Part shown: positions 1-8,472 of the stretch, piece by piece | How the letters are laid out: the number at the start of each line of letters is the position of its first letter | Position numbering within the stretch: position 1 is the first letter of the stretch | Assembly: GCA_964369755.1 (NCBI GenBank) | Contig: CAYJFY010000009.1 | Coordinates: forward strand, 1 to 64,000 | Direction of reading: 5' to 3' | DNA length: 64,000 bases | Source: CAUPWF01 sp964369755 | Lineage (GTDB): Bacteria; Bacillota; Clostridia; Lachnospirales; Lachnospiraceae | Program-made: the position numbers and the translations under genes | The notes under the pieces: generated by a model | The model's input: the letters and a program-made list of their open reading frames with translations, nothing else | Databases searched by the model: none | What the model was told of the DNA's origin: nothing

Positions 1-180
1 GAAGATTCTTCTGCCATGACAGATAATGCTCTATAAATATTTTGAAGAGAATACTAATAAATCATTGTACTTTCCTAGTTTGCGGTGGATTTTTGATGAA
101 GTTTTTCCGTTCTCTTTCCGATAGGATTGGCTAATATAAACATCTTTATTATTTTTTGCGCCTGTTATTGAAATATACAT
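1..180 (-). pseudogene. IS1634-like transposase, N-terminal fragment
   Basis: Reading leftward from an ATG at 180, preceded by AAAGAGG eight bases upstream, the product begins MYISITGAKNNKDVYISQSY and continues to KLGKYNDLL. This matches the usual beta-strand-rich start of IS1634/IS4-type DDE transposases. The frame stops at 31-33 after about 50 codons, whereas the family has roughly 500-600 residues. A shifted frame stays open to the window edge, so a frameshift is likely. The catalytic DDE core would lie left of the window and cannot be judged. The upstream end of the element is probably the 19-bp motif at 346-364. Family assignment is from pattern recognition of a short segment only. Confidence 0.55.
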
Positions 181-345
181 AATCATCACCTCTTTCTTAC
201 TACAACATAGATAGCACAAAATAGCGCATATAAATTCATGAAGTTTGACAGAAAAATAAGCCAAGAACGGCTTGAACTAAGGAAATTTGTATTTAATTAA
301 AAAAACAAGTGTCAAACTCCCGAGAAAAACTTCTTTTCGCGTGAT

Positions 346-364
346 AATTGATGCGTTTATCCTG
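346..364. repeat. Putative IS terminus, copy 1 (aattgatgcgtttatcctg)
   Basis: This 19-base sequence is identical to 7256-7274. In both places it lies upstream of a leftward transposase-type ORF, 100-170 bases from the start codon, and the sequences diverge immediately to its right. That fits the outer end of an insertion sequence. No inverted partner was found in the window. Confidence 0.5.
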
Positions 365-432
365 ATTTTTTCACATAAAACTCTTGTAAAATTGTGATAT
401 ATGTGTTACACTGCTAACAGGTTCAGAATATG

Positions 433-564
433 CTCGGTGATGGTTCAAGTCACCGATTTTGAAAGTTGCGGAGGCTTTGATATCTTTATTGGTAAAAGCC
501 CGCAAGAGCATTTACCAATAAAAATGTCTCTTTCAGAAAATCACATTGCAATGTGATTTTTTAA
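433..564 (+). promoter_or_regulatory. Structured leader with three hairpins ending in a terminator
   Basis: Three stems follow each other. TCGGTGA pairs with TCACCGA at about 435-457. TATTGGTAAA pairs with TTTACCAATA at about 490-524. AAATCACATT pairs with AATGTGATTT at about 539-561, and the last runs into six T residues like an intrinsic terminator. The segment lies about 190 bases before the surface protein at 753. The layout resembles a riboswitch or attenuator, but I could not match it to a known class. It may instead be the 3' end of a small RNA or of a lost gene. Confidence 0.4.
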
Positions 565-752
565 TGCCTTTTTGCTCTAAAAACACCGTTTTTGGGGAGG
601 GCATTTGGGGGGATGTCATATTTGACATTAAGGAGTTGAACTCTCATCCTAAACGTTTTTCGGTACAATTACATCATTATATATAAATTGACAGGATATA
701 TGTCCGCATGGTAAAATTCTATAGGATATTACAATTACAAACAGGAGGATTT

Positions 753-2687
753 ATGGAAAAAATTAACAGAAGAAACAGAACAATAGCAATGATAGTGTTG
801 GTTGCATTGGTATTGGCACTTGTCCCTGCGAGGGCACTTGCAGTGGGTGAAGTTGTACCGGTGGAAGAGGTGAAAAAAGTTTCAGATTCAAATGCAAATA
901 AAGCTACAGATTCAAATGCAAATGCAAATGTATATATCAATGCAGACTCGACAATTGGGATAAACTCGTTAAGTTATGTAGTGATGCACAGGTCAATAGA
1001 TAAACAGACAAACACATATACTTTCAATCTTGTTGAGGGAGATGTGATTCCAAAGTCGACTCACGGACCCGATAAGACAGAACCATACAAATGGTTTGCG
1101 CTTGACTTTGGTGCGTATTTCATGGATAGTACAACGTCTCCTGAGTGGAATGATATAGATTTGACGACAGCATATATGGGACCAATAGGATCAACAGATT
1201 TAACGCCCATTTCTCAGAATGAGAATTTTGTGATTACCCCTAATGCAACACACCATGCACTGCTTTGGTTGGCGGAAGATCAACCGGATTTTTGGACGGT
1301 TTCGCAGAGTGGAGATAGACAGTATGCGTTTACCCTTAACCTAAAAGCTGATGGATCGGATAGGGGTGTGAACATCGTAATAAACTATGAAACCTACACC
1401 GAAAACCTTGATGTGAGGTTAAAAGAGATGTCCGTTCAAGCTGATGTGCAAGGAGGGTACAACTATACCGAGAATTCGAATTACATTGATTGTGATGGAC
1501 GATATATTGACAACGGTTTAATGAACATTACACTCACAGTGGATGAAGAACCTGTGACACTTAGTGCACCCGGCGGTTTAACAGGCGATGCACAGTGGTT
1601 TTCGGTAACGATTGGAAATTTTAACAACAATCAACTTGAGCCGTATTATAAGACGTCAACATTGAAATTGCATAGCAAAGCTGATTTTAGCGATGAGGGA
1701 ACAGCACTTGCTCCATACAAAGGTCAGACAGCCCTATTTGACTACCAAGATGACGAGTTTATGGAACAGCTGTATGCGATGTGGTTTGCACCCGGAAGTC
1801 TTGAACAGGATGCAATAGGAACGGATGGTACGACTGCGTTTGCAATGAAAGAACAACCGGACGGGACATATAAGAGAACACTATATTTCAGCCAAGAGGG
1901 AACGGACTTCAAGTGGACGGTGAACTTCACTTATGTGCCGATTGGAGCGACACCACCGGTGGTTGTGGTGCCTAAAGTTAATGATGGTGTGATAAACGGC
2001 GAAGACATCAAATATACCTTAGTTGATCTAAAAAAAGGACAATCGATCGATATAGCACTTGGAGAAACACCTTCAGACGTTACACTTAAGTCGGAAATTT
2101 ACGATGCGATAAAACAAAAAGGACTCAGTGAATTTAGTGTTACAAGCCTTGACGAGAACGGTAACGAGGTTACAATGCTGTTTGATATGAGCGGAGAGCT
2201 AAAAAATGTGGACATGAACTTGAGATATTCGCTTGTTCCCACAGTAGAAACAGAAAATTCGGCTAAGGAAAAGTTTGGAGCTGATGCAAAGCTGTTCTTT
2301 ATAGATTTTGCACACGAAGGCGACTTCCCCGCACCGATGACGATGAAAATCTACGTTGGACACAAGTATAATACAGGCGAAACGGTATATTTATACTGGT
2401 TTGATTCCGGCAACAACAATTTGCTTGAAAAACAAGAGCTTGTAGTCGACAGTGAAGGGTATATTACGACGAAACCCATAACACATGCTTCTACATACGT
2501 AGTATCAAACATCGAGTATGCAGAACCAATGCCATCACCGAGTACATCGCCCACGCCATCTACTTCGGAAATACCGAGTTCTCCCAAGACAGGTGATAGC
2601 TCGTTCCTATATGTGTGGATTGCGATTGTGATGGGAACTGCGATTTGTGCAATACTCATTGTAAGAAAAAGATACGCCGGCAACTAA
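753..2687 (+). CDS. Secreted surface protein with C-terminal LPxTG-like sorting tail
   Basis: The start at 753 is chosen because AGGAGG lies just upstream; an earlier in-frame start at 708 has none. The 644-residue product has a signal peptide (basic residues 1-9, hydrophobic 11-24, likely cleavage after ALA30) and a low-complexity stretch with repeated SDSNAN/TDSNAN units. A large beta-rich extracellular region of unrecognised fold follows. The C-terminus has a Pro/Ser/Thr spacer, the motif SPKTGD, a hydrophobic helix and RKR. That order is typical of sortase-anchored proteins, although the motif departs from canonical LPxTG. The region before the spacer resembles the 'YWFDSGNN..TTKPITHASTYVVS' type of domain seen in clostridial surface proteins. 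No enzymatic motif is visible. It sits alone among mobile-element debris, suggesting accessory origin. Confidence 0.8.
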   Translation: MEKINRRNRTIAMIVLVALVLALVPARALAVGEVVPVEEVKKVSDSNANKATDSNANANVYINADSTIGINSLSYVVMHRSIDKQTNTYTFNLVEGDVIPKSTHGPDKTEPYKWFALDFGAYFMDSTTSPEWNDIDLTTAYMGPIGSTDLTPISQNENFVITPNATHHALLWLAEDQPDFWTVSQSGDRQYAFTLNLKADGSDRGVNIVINYETYTENLDVRLKEMSVQADVQGGYNYTENSNYIDCDGRYIDNGLMNITLTVDEEPVTLSAPGGLTGDAQWFSVTIGNFNNNQLEPYYKTSTLKLHSKADFSDEGTALAPYKGQTALFDYQDDEFMEQLYAMWFAPGSLEQDAIGTDGTTAFAMKEQPDGTYKRTLYFSQEGTDFKWTVNFTYVPIGATPPVVVVPKVNDGVINGEDIKYTLVDLKKGQSIDIALGETPSDVTLKSEIYDAIKQKGLSEFSVTSLDENGNEVTMLFDMSGELKNVDMNLRYSLVPTVETENSAKEKFGADAKLFFIDFAHEGDFPAPMTMKIYVGHKYNTGETVYLYWFDSGNNNLLEKQELVVDSEGYITTKPITHASTYVVSNIEYAEPMPSPSTSPTPSTSEIPSSPKTGDSSFLYVWIAIVMGTAICAILIVRKRYAGN

Positions 2688-2694
2688 AGAAAGC

Positions 2695-2712
2695 GGAAGT
2701 CTTCGGACTTCC
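2695..2712 (+). terminator. Hairpin after surface protein gene
   Basis: GGAAGTC and GACTTCC form a perfect seven-pair stem closed by a TTCG tetraloop, eight bases after the stop codon. No T-run follows, so it may protect the mRNA end rather than terminate transcription. Confidence 0.45.
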
Positions 2713-2974
2713 CCAGAGCGTCAATAAAGCCCACAACCGCGTAAATCCCTTAAAAAGACAAGGCATTTATGCTTCATGTGTTGCAAGAACTTGCATTTTT
2801 AGGTCGCTTATTAAAGATAAGCTCACGGGGATGCAAAACCTTGCGCCTTGGCTTGCAGACTTTTTTGACAATTCGCAAACACCCCTTTTCTCCCCAAAAA
2901 CCATTGTAAACATATTACAAATGTGTTACGCTCCCGTCTTTGACAGTTTAAACTAAAAAAGTGCCCGTTTTTCC
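2713..2974. other. Intergenic stretch with no recognised gene
   Basis: An open frame crosses part of this segment, but it begins inside the preceding gene in another frame, lacks its own ribosome site and has no recognisable motif. I see nothing functional here. Confidence 0.4.
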
Positions 2975-3236
2975 GGCTCTATGTCAATAGTTGGGGTATA
3001 GCCTTAAAACAAAGTTACAAGAGAGATGTTCATGATATCATGGGCATCTCTTTTTGACAGTGCTGAATGTGCATTATACGACGTCTGAAGTTGTCAAAGT
3101 TCCTATATCCATAAGCAGTGCGTTTAAGCACTTTTATGCTGTTGTTAATCCCCTCGGTAAACCCATTAGAATACCTGTAGTCAAATGAGTTTAAAATGGG
3201 CTGCGTCCAATTCCTAAGCACTCTGGCAAGTGGCAA
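2975..3236 (-). pseudogene. ISL3-family transposase remnant (C-terminal end plus IS terminus)
   Basis: The last about 66 codons of a leftward frame (to a stop at 3030) contain NSFDYRYSNGFTEGINN, IKVLKR, AYGYRNF and FRRRI. These are the conserved C-terminal motifs of ISL3-family DDE transposases, including the final catalytic glutamate region. The N-terminal about 350 residues are absent: homology stops near 3230 and unrelated sequence follows. Between 2975 and 3000 the sequence GGCTCTATGTCAATAG resembles an ISL3 terminal inverted repeat. One end of an element therefore survives and the rest has been deleted. Confidence 0.75.
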
Positions 3237-3415
3237 AATTTCTTGCTAAAAAAGAAAACGGCGAATACTTCTGTCGTTCGTTTTTCCCAAAGGGTAATAA
3301 GGATTACACGAGAGGGCAAACAAAGTATACCCTGCTGTATAAGGAGAAGATAAACCTTGCAACGGGGCAGGGCGATGTGCAGTATAACCGAATAAAAATA
3401 CATCCCGGTATTTAG
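3230..3415 (+). pseudogene. Unrecognised ORF fragment next to ISL3 remnant
   Basis: A rightward frame reading AKKENGEYFCRSFFPKGN to a stop at 3415 has a protein-like composition, but no ribosome site. It begins exactly where the ISL3 remnant ends. It may be the 3' part of a gene cut by the element. I do not recognise the sequence, and it could be chance. Confidence 0.25.
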
Positions 3416-3606
3416 AGCGACGTTACAATTCTGACGCAAATCCCCCGATTTTTCTACAAAAAGAAGAGAACGAAATTTACAAAACCACTTGCAAAACCAC
3501 AAAGCCATATGATAAAAAATACTATTTGTAAATTAAGGGTTTGCCGATGGGCAAGCACCGATTTTATGCACATTACGGACAAAGATTTAATTAAGTGAGG
3601 TTTTTT

Positions 3607-4490
3607 ATGAATTTGGCAAAGAAAAGGTTTTGGAGTTTTTTACTGATATTGGCGATGACGGTAAGCGTGTTTTCGGTGTTTCCCGTGACGCACAAAGTGA
3701 ATGCGGCGACGGCCGAAGCACCGCCGGATTTAAAGGTCGGCGGATATGATGATGGGAATTGGATTTTTGATGGCTCAAACATGTATGTCTTGTATGATGA
3801 GGACAACACCGGCTATGCCACTCCAGACGAACCTAACGGAACAGCTATTGCGATATTTTCCTTGAGTTTAAAGAAACTGACTCTTCGTAGCGATATTGAC
3901 GGATGCTCCGAATATCAACCGGTCGGCCAGTTTTTTAAAATTTACGCCGGCATCATACGGCCGGCACTCTCACTATCGGAGATGGTGCATTTGATGTGTC
4001 GGTTAACGCTTACGGCGAAGGTGGTAGTTCCGGCACTTATGGAGTTCGTGCAAAAAACTAAATAATCGTAAAAAGAAATGCAACGCTCTTAGGCTCATCA
4101 GCTAAGACGGGCATTTATGCACAAGGAAAATTCACAACAGAGGGAAAGGTTACCGCTACGACTTCGACCGGAACGGCGATTGATGCACAAAACCTCGACA
4201 TGAACGGCGGCACTATTGACGCTACCTCTTCGGGTATCGAAAAAGCGATAGCGATTGGGCAAACCCTCAACATGAACGGCGGCACAATCACCGCAAAAAC
4301 ACCGAACGGACTTTACGGAATTCATACCGGTGATGACTCGGGTTCCTCCGGCGCTATCAATCTAAACGGCGGAAAGATAACGGCAACCGTTTCCCCGACA
4401 ACGGCTGTGGGCGAAGGAGTTTGGAGCAGTTCAAACACTGCGGTCGCAAGCGTGGATGAAAGTGGAAAGGTTACGGCAAAAGCCGTCTTT
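3607..4490 (+). pseudogene. Degraded secreted protein with carbohydrate-binding-like repeats and Big2 fragment
   Basis: The reading frame starts at 3607 behind GAGG. It has a clear signal peptide (MNLAKKRFWSFLLILAMTVS onward, cleavage after VNA) but is open only to 4065. The coherent protein continues in another frame from about 3950 (TLTIGDGAFDVSVNAYGEGG), crosses an in-frame TAA at 4060 (AKN-stop-IIVKRNA), and runs on through repeats such as LDMNGGTIDA, LNMNGGTITA and INLNGGKITA. It ends in half of a bacterial Ig-like (Big2) domain (SSSNTAVASVDESGKVTAKA), cut near 4490. At least one frameshift, one nonsense mutation and a 3' truncation are visible. An intact relative would be a cell-surface protein with tandem glycan-binding-like repeats. 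Confidence 0.75.
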
Positions 4491-4509
4491 TTTTTGTCGC
4501 AGATGATTG

Positions 4510-4540
4510 CGCCCCGTCAAATATGTAAGTATAATAAAAA
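4510..4540 (+). promoter_or_regulatory. Predicted sigma-A promoter for ORF at 4566
   Basis: TTGCGC and TATAAT are separated by about 17 bases, about 30 bases before the ATG at 4566, which has CGAGGA upstream. The -10 is perfect and the -35 moderate. Confidence 0.45.
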
Positions 4541-4565
4541 CATAAAACGTCTGCGAGGATTGACT

Positions 4566-5250
4566 ATGGAAAAAATGGACATAAAACGAAATGTAGAGGG
4601 TTTTGACGTTCTTGATGGAATTTTGGCAAGGCCGGATTTCAGAGCATATCCTTATTGATGCACGAACGGGCAATCGCAACACTGCTCGGTTTAATAGAAG
4701 GTGATAGGATTCGGGTGTACAAAATTCCTTACAACAAAGAAAAAGCAGGTGCTGTCGGAAATGACATAGAGGATTTATATATAAAAATCGCAAATTTATC
4801 AAGATGGAAAGTCGATGCACCGGAGATGCGGGACATTAGGTTGAACGCATTAAATGTTGGGAAAGTTTTCGGAGAAGCGGAATGGCGAGGTATTGTCTAC
4901 TACGCCGAAAGCAATACTGCATTGCGAGCGGGTAACATGAAGCCTCATGATTTGTTGCTCTTATGGGAAGAACATCCCGACATAAAACAGCTTGTAATTT
5001 TTCCTTACCCATATACGGATCACGAAAACGAGGAAATATTCTATTTATTCATGTTCCACGAAACAATGGCGGAATTTTCTATTACTTCTGCACTTAAAGT
5101 TAGGAAAGCTGCGCCTAATAAACATCCATAATTAGGCATTAACTATAAAAATTAATTCCTACTTTCGAGTGCAGAAGTAATAAATCGTATCGTAATGATT
5201 ATTTGGATGATATGAGTCGTGAGCTGGCAAAGGCGAATGCTACCGAATGA
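4566..5250 (+). pseudogene. Unrecognised gene disrupted by frameshift and palindromic insertion
   Basis: A promoter and ribosome site lead to an ATG at 4566 (MEKMDIKRNVEGFDVLDGIL), but that frame stops at 4658. The coherent protein resumes in another frame at 4655-4658 (HERAIATLLGLIEGDRIRVY) and runs to 5131. Its last about 18 codons are encoded by the left arm of a large palindrome (5077-5183). Beyond the palindrome, an open frame YRNDYLDDMSRELAKANATE ends at 5250 and reads like a genuine C-terminus. I infer one ancestral gene of about 200 codons broken by an indel and by insertion of a small palindromic element. No family is recognised. The motif HENEEIFYLFMFHETMAEF has no known assignment. 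Confidence 0.45.
5077..5183. repeat. Nested palindromic element (MITE-like)
   Basis: TATTACTTCTGCACT at the left end pairs perfectly with AGTGCAGAAGTAATA at the right end, and the stem extends imperfectly to about 27 pairs. Nested inside is GCCTAAT...ATTAGGC around a short loop. The whole about 107-base unit could fold into one long hairpin and sits inside an interrupted ORF. Size and structure fit a miniature inverted-repeat element; no second copy was seen in this window. Confidence 0.55.
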
Positions 5251-5252
5251 TA

Positions 5253-6530
5253 TTAAAAAACCATTGTTTTTTCATCGAAGGAAAGAAGAACTTTTGTCAG
5301 GGTATCTTCATAGCTCCATCCGAAAATTTTACGCATTGTTCGAATGCTAGGATTGTCCATAATCGGTTTTGCAAGTTTGCAGATAGAGAGTGCCATTTTA
5401 TTGAGGGTACTGTAGTTTTGGAATGCATTTTTATCCATGGTGCTGTTCATATCTTCACAAAAACTGTAATCTAAGTGCCAGTGAAGTTTATTTTCCACGC
5501 CCCAATGACCACGGATCGCTTGTGCACATGTCTCGACGTCTTGTAAGCTTGTAATATAATACCGTAACTCCGTGGTTTTCTTTTCGGTTTTCGGATGATA
5601 TTGATAGGTCTCGCAACATACGACACTTCGCAACTTTTTGAAGTCCTTCTTTTTTGCATAAGCATTGGATACTTTCAGCATGTAGTAGCGTCTTCTTTCG
5701 TGTCTGCCATGAGCTTTCTCACTTTGTTCGTAAAAAGCCTCTGCATTCTCTCTTAGTTCTGCTAGCACTTCTGGCGTAAATAGTAATGCAACATCTTCGA
5801 ATAGGGTTCCTTGATTTCCTTTCAAACCACCCACATAATCTCCTTTTCGCTCAGCGATAATGCGTATCGTTTCTCTTTGTGTGTGCAGGGCATCGAAGGA
5901 TACAACGGTATTCTTTAATTCCATGGATTGAAGAACCTCTTGTGCGACAGGGATCTCATTCGTTTTGGAATCGATTGGTTTTGAAAACAAGCAGACTTCG
6001 TGTGTGGCATCGTATACATGTAAGGTCTGTAGATTACGTACTTCATCGGAAGTGTGATAATTTCTGCCAGTAGAACGCTGTTCTTTTCCATCTACACAGA
6101 TTTGACGAAGCCCCTCTTCTTTGATATTCAAGGCCTTCTTTATCTTGGTTAAATTTTCAATCATGATAGAGACGCAAGTTTGGTGAAGTTGCTGCGGGTC
6201 AACCAACGAGAATACTCGTTGAAAGGTATCGTGAGACGGCACCCCATTTTTTAATTTTAAAAACTTCTTTAACCACTTTTCTTTCGAACGACCAAATCGA
6301 GCCATTTCAGCCCACGTGGAAGCATTTCCTAGGATGGCAAGAAACCCAATTAATAGGATTTCTTCTAAGGGATAAGAAATCATGCCACTGAGACGTTGGT
6401 CATCCATATCTTGAAAGACCCTCAGAAATTTCTGTACCACTATTTTAGGTGGTACATTCTCTGCGGGTGTGATATCTAATGCTTTGATCTGTTGTTTATA
6501 TTCTACGATGATATGATTTATTTTTGCCAT
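5253..6530 (-). CDS. ISAs1-family (H-repeat type) transposase
   Basis: The 425-residue product has the DDE_Tnp_1-associated N-terminal domain (DMDDQRLSGMISYPLEEILL, then ASTWAEMARFGRSKEKWLKK and GVPSHDTFQRVFSLVDP). The catalytic DDE domain follows (ICVDGKEQRSTG, VVSFDALHTQRETIRII, GGLKGNQ, and the C-terminal RGHWGVENKLHWHLDYSFCEDM carrying the catalytic Glu). Length and motif order look complete, so it may be active. The ATG at 6530 has GGAG nine bases upstream; an in-frame TTG at 6545 lacks support. It overlaps the upstream ORF by 13 bases, implying translational coupling. No clear inverted-repeat pair bounding the gene was found. Confidence 0.85.
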   Translation of the reverse strand: MAKINHIIVEYKQQIKALDITPAENVPPKIVVQKFLRVFQDMDDQRLSGMISYPLEEILLIGFLAILGNASTWAEMARFGRSKEKWLKKFLKLKNGVPSHDTFQRVFSLVDPQQLHQTCVSIMIENLTKIKKALNIKEEGLRQICVDGKEQRSTGRNYHTSDEVRNLQTLHVYDATHEVCLFSKPIDSKTNEIPVAQEVLQSMELKNTVVSFDALHTQRETIRIIAERKGDYVGGLKGNQGTLFEDVALLFTPEVLAELRENAEAFYEQSEKAHGRHERRRYYMLKVSNAYAKKKDFKKLRSVVCCETYQYHPKTEKKTTELRYYITSLQDVETCAQAIRGHWGVENKLHWHLDYSFCEDMNSTMDKNAFQNYSTLNKMALSICKLAKPIMDNPSIRTMRKIFGWSYEDTLTKVLLSFDEKTMVF

Positions 6531-7153
6531 AATGCTGTACTCCAATCAATGTGATATTTTTTTGATAGTTCTGATACGGTAGGACTGAATTTTGGTTGGT
6601 AAAAGGTCTGTTTGCTTCGGAGTAAGTACACGGTAGAAAAATGTGCTCTCACAATGGTTAAATCTTCTTGGAACAACGAGGATAAGGTGTCGGCTATCAT
6701 ACGTTGTCCTCGTTCTATTCCGATGATCTGAGCATCGGTAAGAGACTCTAAGCGAGGGAGGTTCGGAAAGTGTAGCGATAAATAGGAGTGAACGAGCAAG
6801 TGTTGGTCATACATTCCATATATATAAGATAGAATGGAGTAGGCATAAACCAGATCTCCATATTTGCTAAAATTTCTACGCAATCCGTTATGGATCTGTT
6901 GCGTTGTACACAGAACAAGGAAAGATAAACCAAACTCAAGACATGTGACTGTTGGTAAAATCTTATTTTGAGAAGGGATAAACCCTTCGTGTTCGGTAAT
7001 TCGTCCAAGGTATCCATCGTTGATACGTTTTACTTTCTTCGTCCCCTTGATACGCTCGGAATGTGCAGCGTATAGATAATACTTGTCCCCAACTTTATTC
7101 ACATAGGTTCCCTTTTTCTTATGTTTTAAAACCCAATCTGGATAATTAGCCAT
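6518..7153 (-). CDS. IS-associated accessory ORF or truncated transposase (211 aa)
   Basis: The product starts MANYPDWVLKHKKKGTYVNK and continues with KYYLYAAHSERIKGTKKVKR and GYLGRITEHEGFIP. This N-terminal pattern is shared with transposase-annotated proteins of Clostridia. The ribosome site AAAGGAG precedes the ATG. The ORF ends 13 bases inside the ISAs1-type transposase gene, downstream on the same strand. Two readings are possible: the N-terminal third of an IS1634-like transposase cut by the second gene, or the first cistron of a two-gene element. The neat 13-base overlap and natural-looking C-terminus favour the second. No catalytic triad is visible in this ORF. Confidence 0.5.
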   Translation of the reverse strand: MANYPDWVLKHKKKGTYVNKVGDKYYLYAAHSERIKGTKKVKRINDGYLGRITEHEGFIPSQNKILPTVTCLEFGLSFLVLCTTQQIHNGLRRNFSKYGDLVYAYSILSYIYGMYDQHLLVHSYLSLHFPNLPRLESLTDAQIIGIERGQRMIADTLSSLFQEDLTIVRAHFSTVYLLRSKQTFYQPKFSPTVSELSKKYHIDWSTALWQK

Positions 7154-7159
7154 AAATTG

Positions 7160-7205
7160 TCTCCTTTTTGCAATGTATTGCCTATATGCAATACATTATA
7201 GCGCA
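7160..7205 (-). promoter_or_regulatory. Promoter/palindrome upstream of IS ORFs
   Basis: On the minus strand GCGCTATAATG supplies a strong -10. It is followed by the inverted repeat TGTATTGC...GGCAATACA just before the ribosome site of the 211-residue ORF. The palindrome could be an operator or a translation-blocking hairpin. Confidence 0.4.
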
Positions 7206-7255
7206 AAAAAAGAAGAAAATCTACTGTTTTGAAAAGTCAATAGGTTTTCTTGAAA

Positions 7256-7274
7256 AATTGATGCGTTTATCCTG
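7256..7274. repeat. Putative IS terminus, copy 2 (aattgatgcgtttatcctg)
   Basis: Identical over 19 bases to 346-364 and in the same orientation relative to the leftward transposase-type genes. It marks the likely right boundary of the element, only about 20 bases from the -35 of the catabolic operon promoter. Confidence 0.5.
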
Positions 7275-7280
7275 GAAAAA

Positions 7281-7322
7281 GTATACAAAAGTATTGAAAA
7301 GTGAGAAAAAATAGTATACAAT
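7281..7322 (+). promoter_or_regulatory. Promoter of the aldonate-type operon
   Basis: TTGAAA (7294-7299) and TACAAT (7317-7322) are exactly 17 bases apart, 33 bases before the ATG at 7355. Two GTATAC palindromes (7281-7286 and 7314-7319) bracket the core promoter. GntR-family regulators of sugar acids use half-sites of this general kind, so they are candidate operators; this is inference. Confidence 0.55.
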
Positions 7323-7354
7323 AAAGGAAATTAGTTTTAGAAAGGAGATTTGGT

Positions 7355-8446
7355 ATGTCAAACAAGATTAAAGCAGTAAAAGTTGACTATTTTAAGGTGC
7401 CACTTGAAGGTAACTTGGTAGATGCGCTTCACGGCAAGCATGACAACTTTGAATTAATTACTGCGACAATCACATTGGAAGACGGTAGAAGTGGTGTAGG
7501 TTATACATATACCGGCGGAAAAGGTGGAGTAGCAACAGCTAACATGATTGAACTTGATATCGCACCACAATTAGTTGGGCGTGAGTTCACAACGCCATAT
7601 TTGATGAATGATTTTATGAATCAATGTGTTCATTATGTGGCAAGAGGAGGGATTGCTTCTTTCGCGATTTCTGCACTTGATATTGCATTCTGGGATATTG
7701 ATCTGAAGACAAAGGGTCTAGCATTGAAAGATGTATACGGAACTGGCGTTGATAAAGTGAGAACATATTATGGCGGAATCGACTTGATGTTTACTGAGAA
7801 GGAATTACTCGAGAACATTGAGAAACAGATGGAAGATGGTCATACAGCGATTAAGATCAAACTTGGTAAGGAAAACGAGGATGAGGATATCGCAAGAATC
7901 AAGGCTTGTAGAAAGCTAATCGGAGACGACAAGTTATTCATGGTGGATGCGAACATGGTGTGGTCGGTAGAGCAAGCAATCCGCATGGCTAAGAAGATGG
8001 AAGAGTATAACATCGGATGGTTGGAAGAACCAACAAATCCAGATGATTATGAAGGATATGCTAGAATTGGGCAAACGACTACGATCCCAATCGCTATGGG
8101 TGAGAACCTACATACAATCTACGAGCATGAGCTAGCGATGAAGATTGGTAGAGTAAATAAACCGATCGGTGACTGTTCGAATGTTTGTGGTATCACAGGA
8201 TTTATGAAGGTTGCTGAACTTGCGAAGAGTTATTCGGTGGATGTTCATTCTCACGGAATGCAAGAATTACATGCAAATGTGCTTGGAGCATTGAGCAACA
8301 GAGGTTATGTGGAGTTCCACAGCTTCCCAATCTACAAGTATACTGTTGAGCCTATGAAGGTTACCAATGGTTATGTGGACGTTTGCAAAGAGCCTGGAAT
8401 GGGCGTATTCTTTGACTGGGAAAAATTAAATCAATACAGAGTATAA
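7355..8446 (+). CDS. Enolase-superfamily sugar-acid dehydratase (mandelate racemase subgroup)
   Basis: The 363-residue protein has the capping domain followed by the TIM-barrel of the mandelate racemase subgroup. Visible catalytic set: K167-x-K169, metal ligands D198, E224 and E250, and the D273/H300 dyad. All are offset by three from mandelate racemase numbering. Members that keep both the KxK base and the His/Asp dyad are acid-sugar dehydratases such as gluconate, galactonate, fuconate or galactarate dehydratases. The exact substrate cannot be read from sequence. It is the first gene of an operon with a gluconate 5-dehydrogenase-like SDR and a zinc dehydrogenase, supporting a role in hexonate or hexuronate breakdown. 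AAAGGAG precedes the ATG by seven bases. Confidence 0.85.
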   Translation: MSNKIKAVKVDYFKVPLEGNLVDALHGKHDNFELITATITLEDGRSGVGYTYTGGKGGVATANMIELDIAPQLVGREFTTPYLMNDFMNQCVHYVARGGIASFAISALDIAFWDIDLKTKGLALKDVYGTGVDKVRTYYGGIDLMFTEKELLENIEKQMEDGHTAIKIKLGKENEDEDIARIKACRKLIGDDKLFMVDANMVWSVEQAIRMAKKMEEYNIGWLEEPTNPDDYEGYARIGQTTTIPIAMGENLHTIYEHELAMKIGRVNKPIGDCSNVCGITGFMKVAELAKSYSVDVHSHGMQELHANVLGALSNRGYVEFHSFPIYKYTVEPMKVTNGYVDVCKEPGMGVFFDWEKLNQYRV

Positions 8447-8472
8447 AAAATTTTAAAAAACAAAAAAACAGG

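Noticed and set aside
441..457. GGTTCAAGTC resembling a tRNA T-arm
   Set aside because: No matching acceptor, D or anticodon arms around it; it is the loop of a simple hairpin.
719..940. Minus-strand ORF over the signal peptide of the surface protein
   Set aside because: Complement of Ala/Asn-rich coding sequence with no ribosome site; a shadow of the real gene.
2615..2956. Plus-strand Cys-rich ORF overlapping the surface protein end
   Set aside because: The Cys-rich part is the out-of-frame reading of the membrane-anchor codons; no start signal of its own.
5077..5183. Integron attC-like site
   Set aside because: Inner GCCTAAT/ATTAGGC pair is similar, but there is no integrase, no cassette array, and the outer arms do not follow the attC layout.
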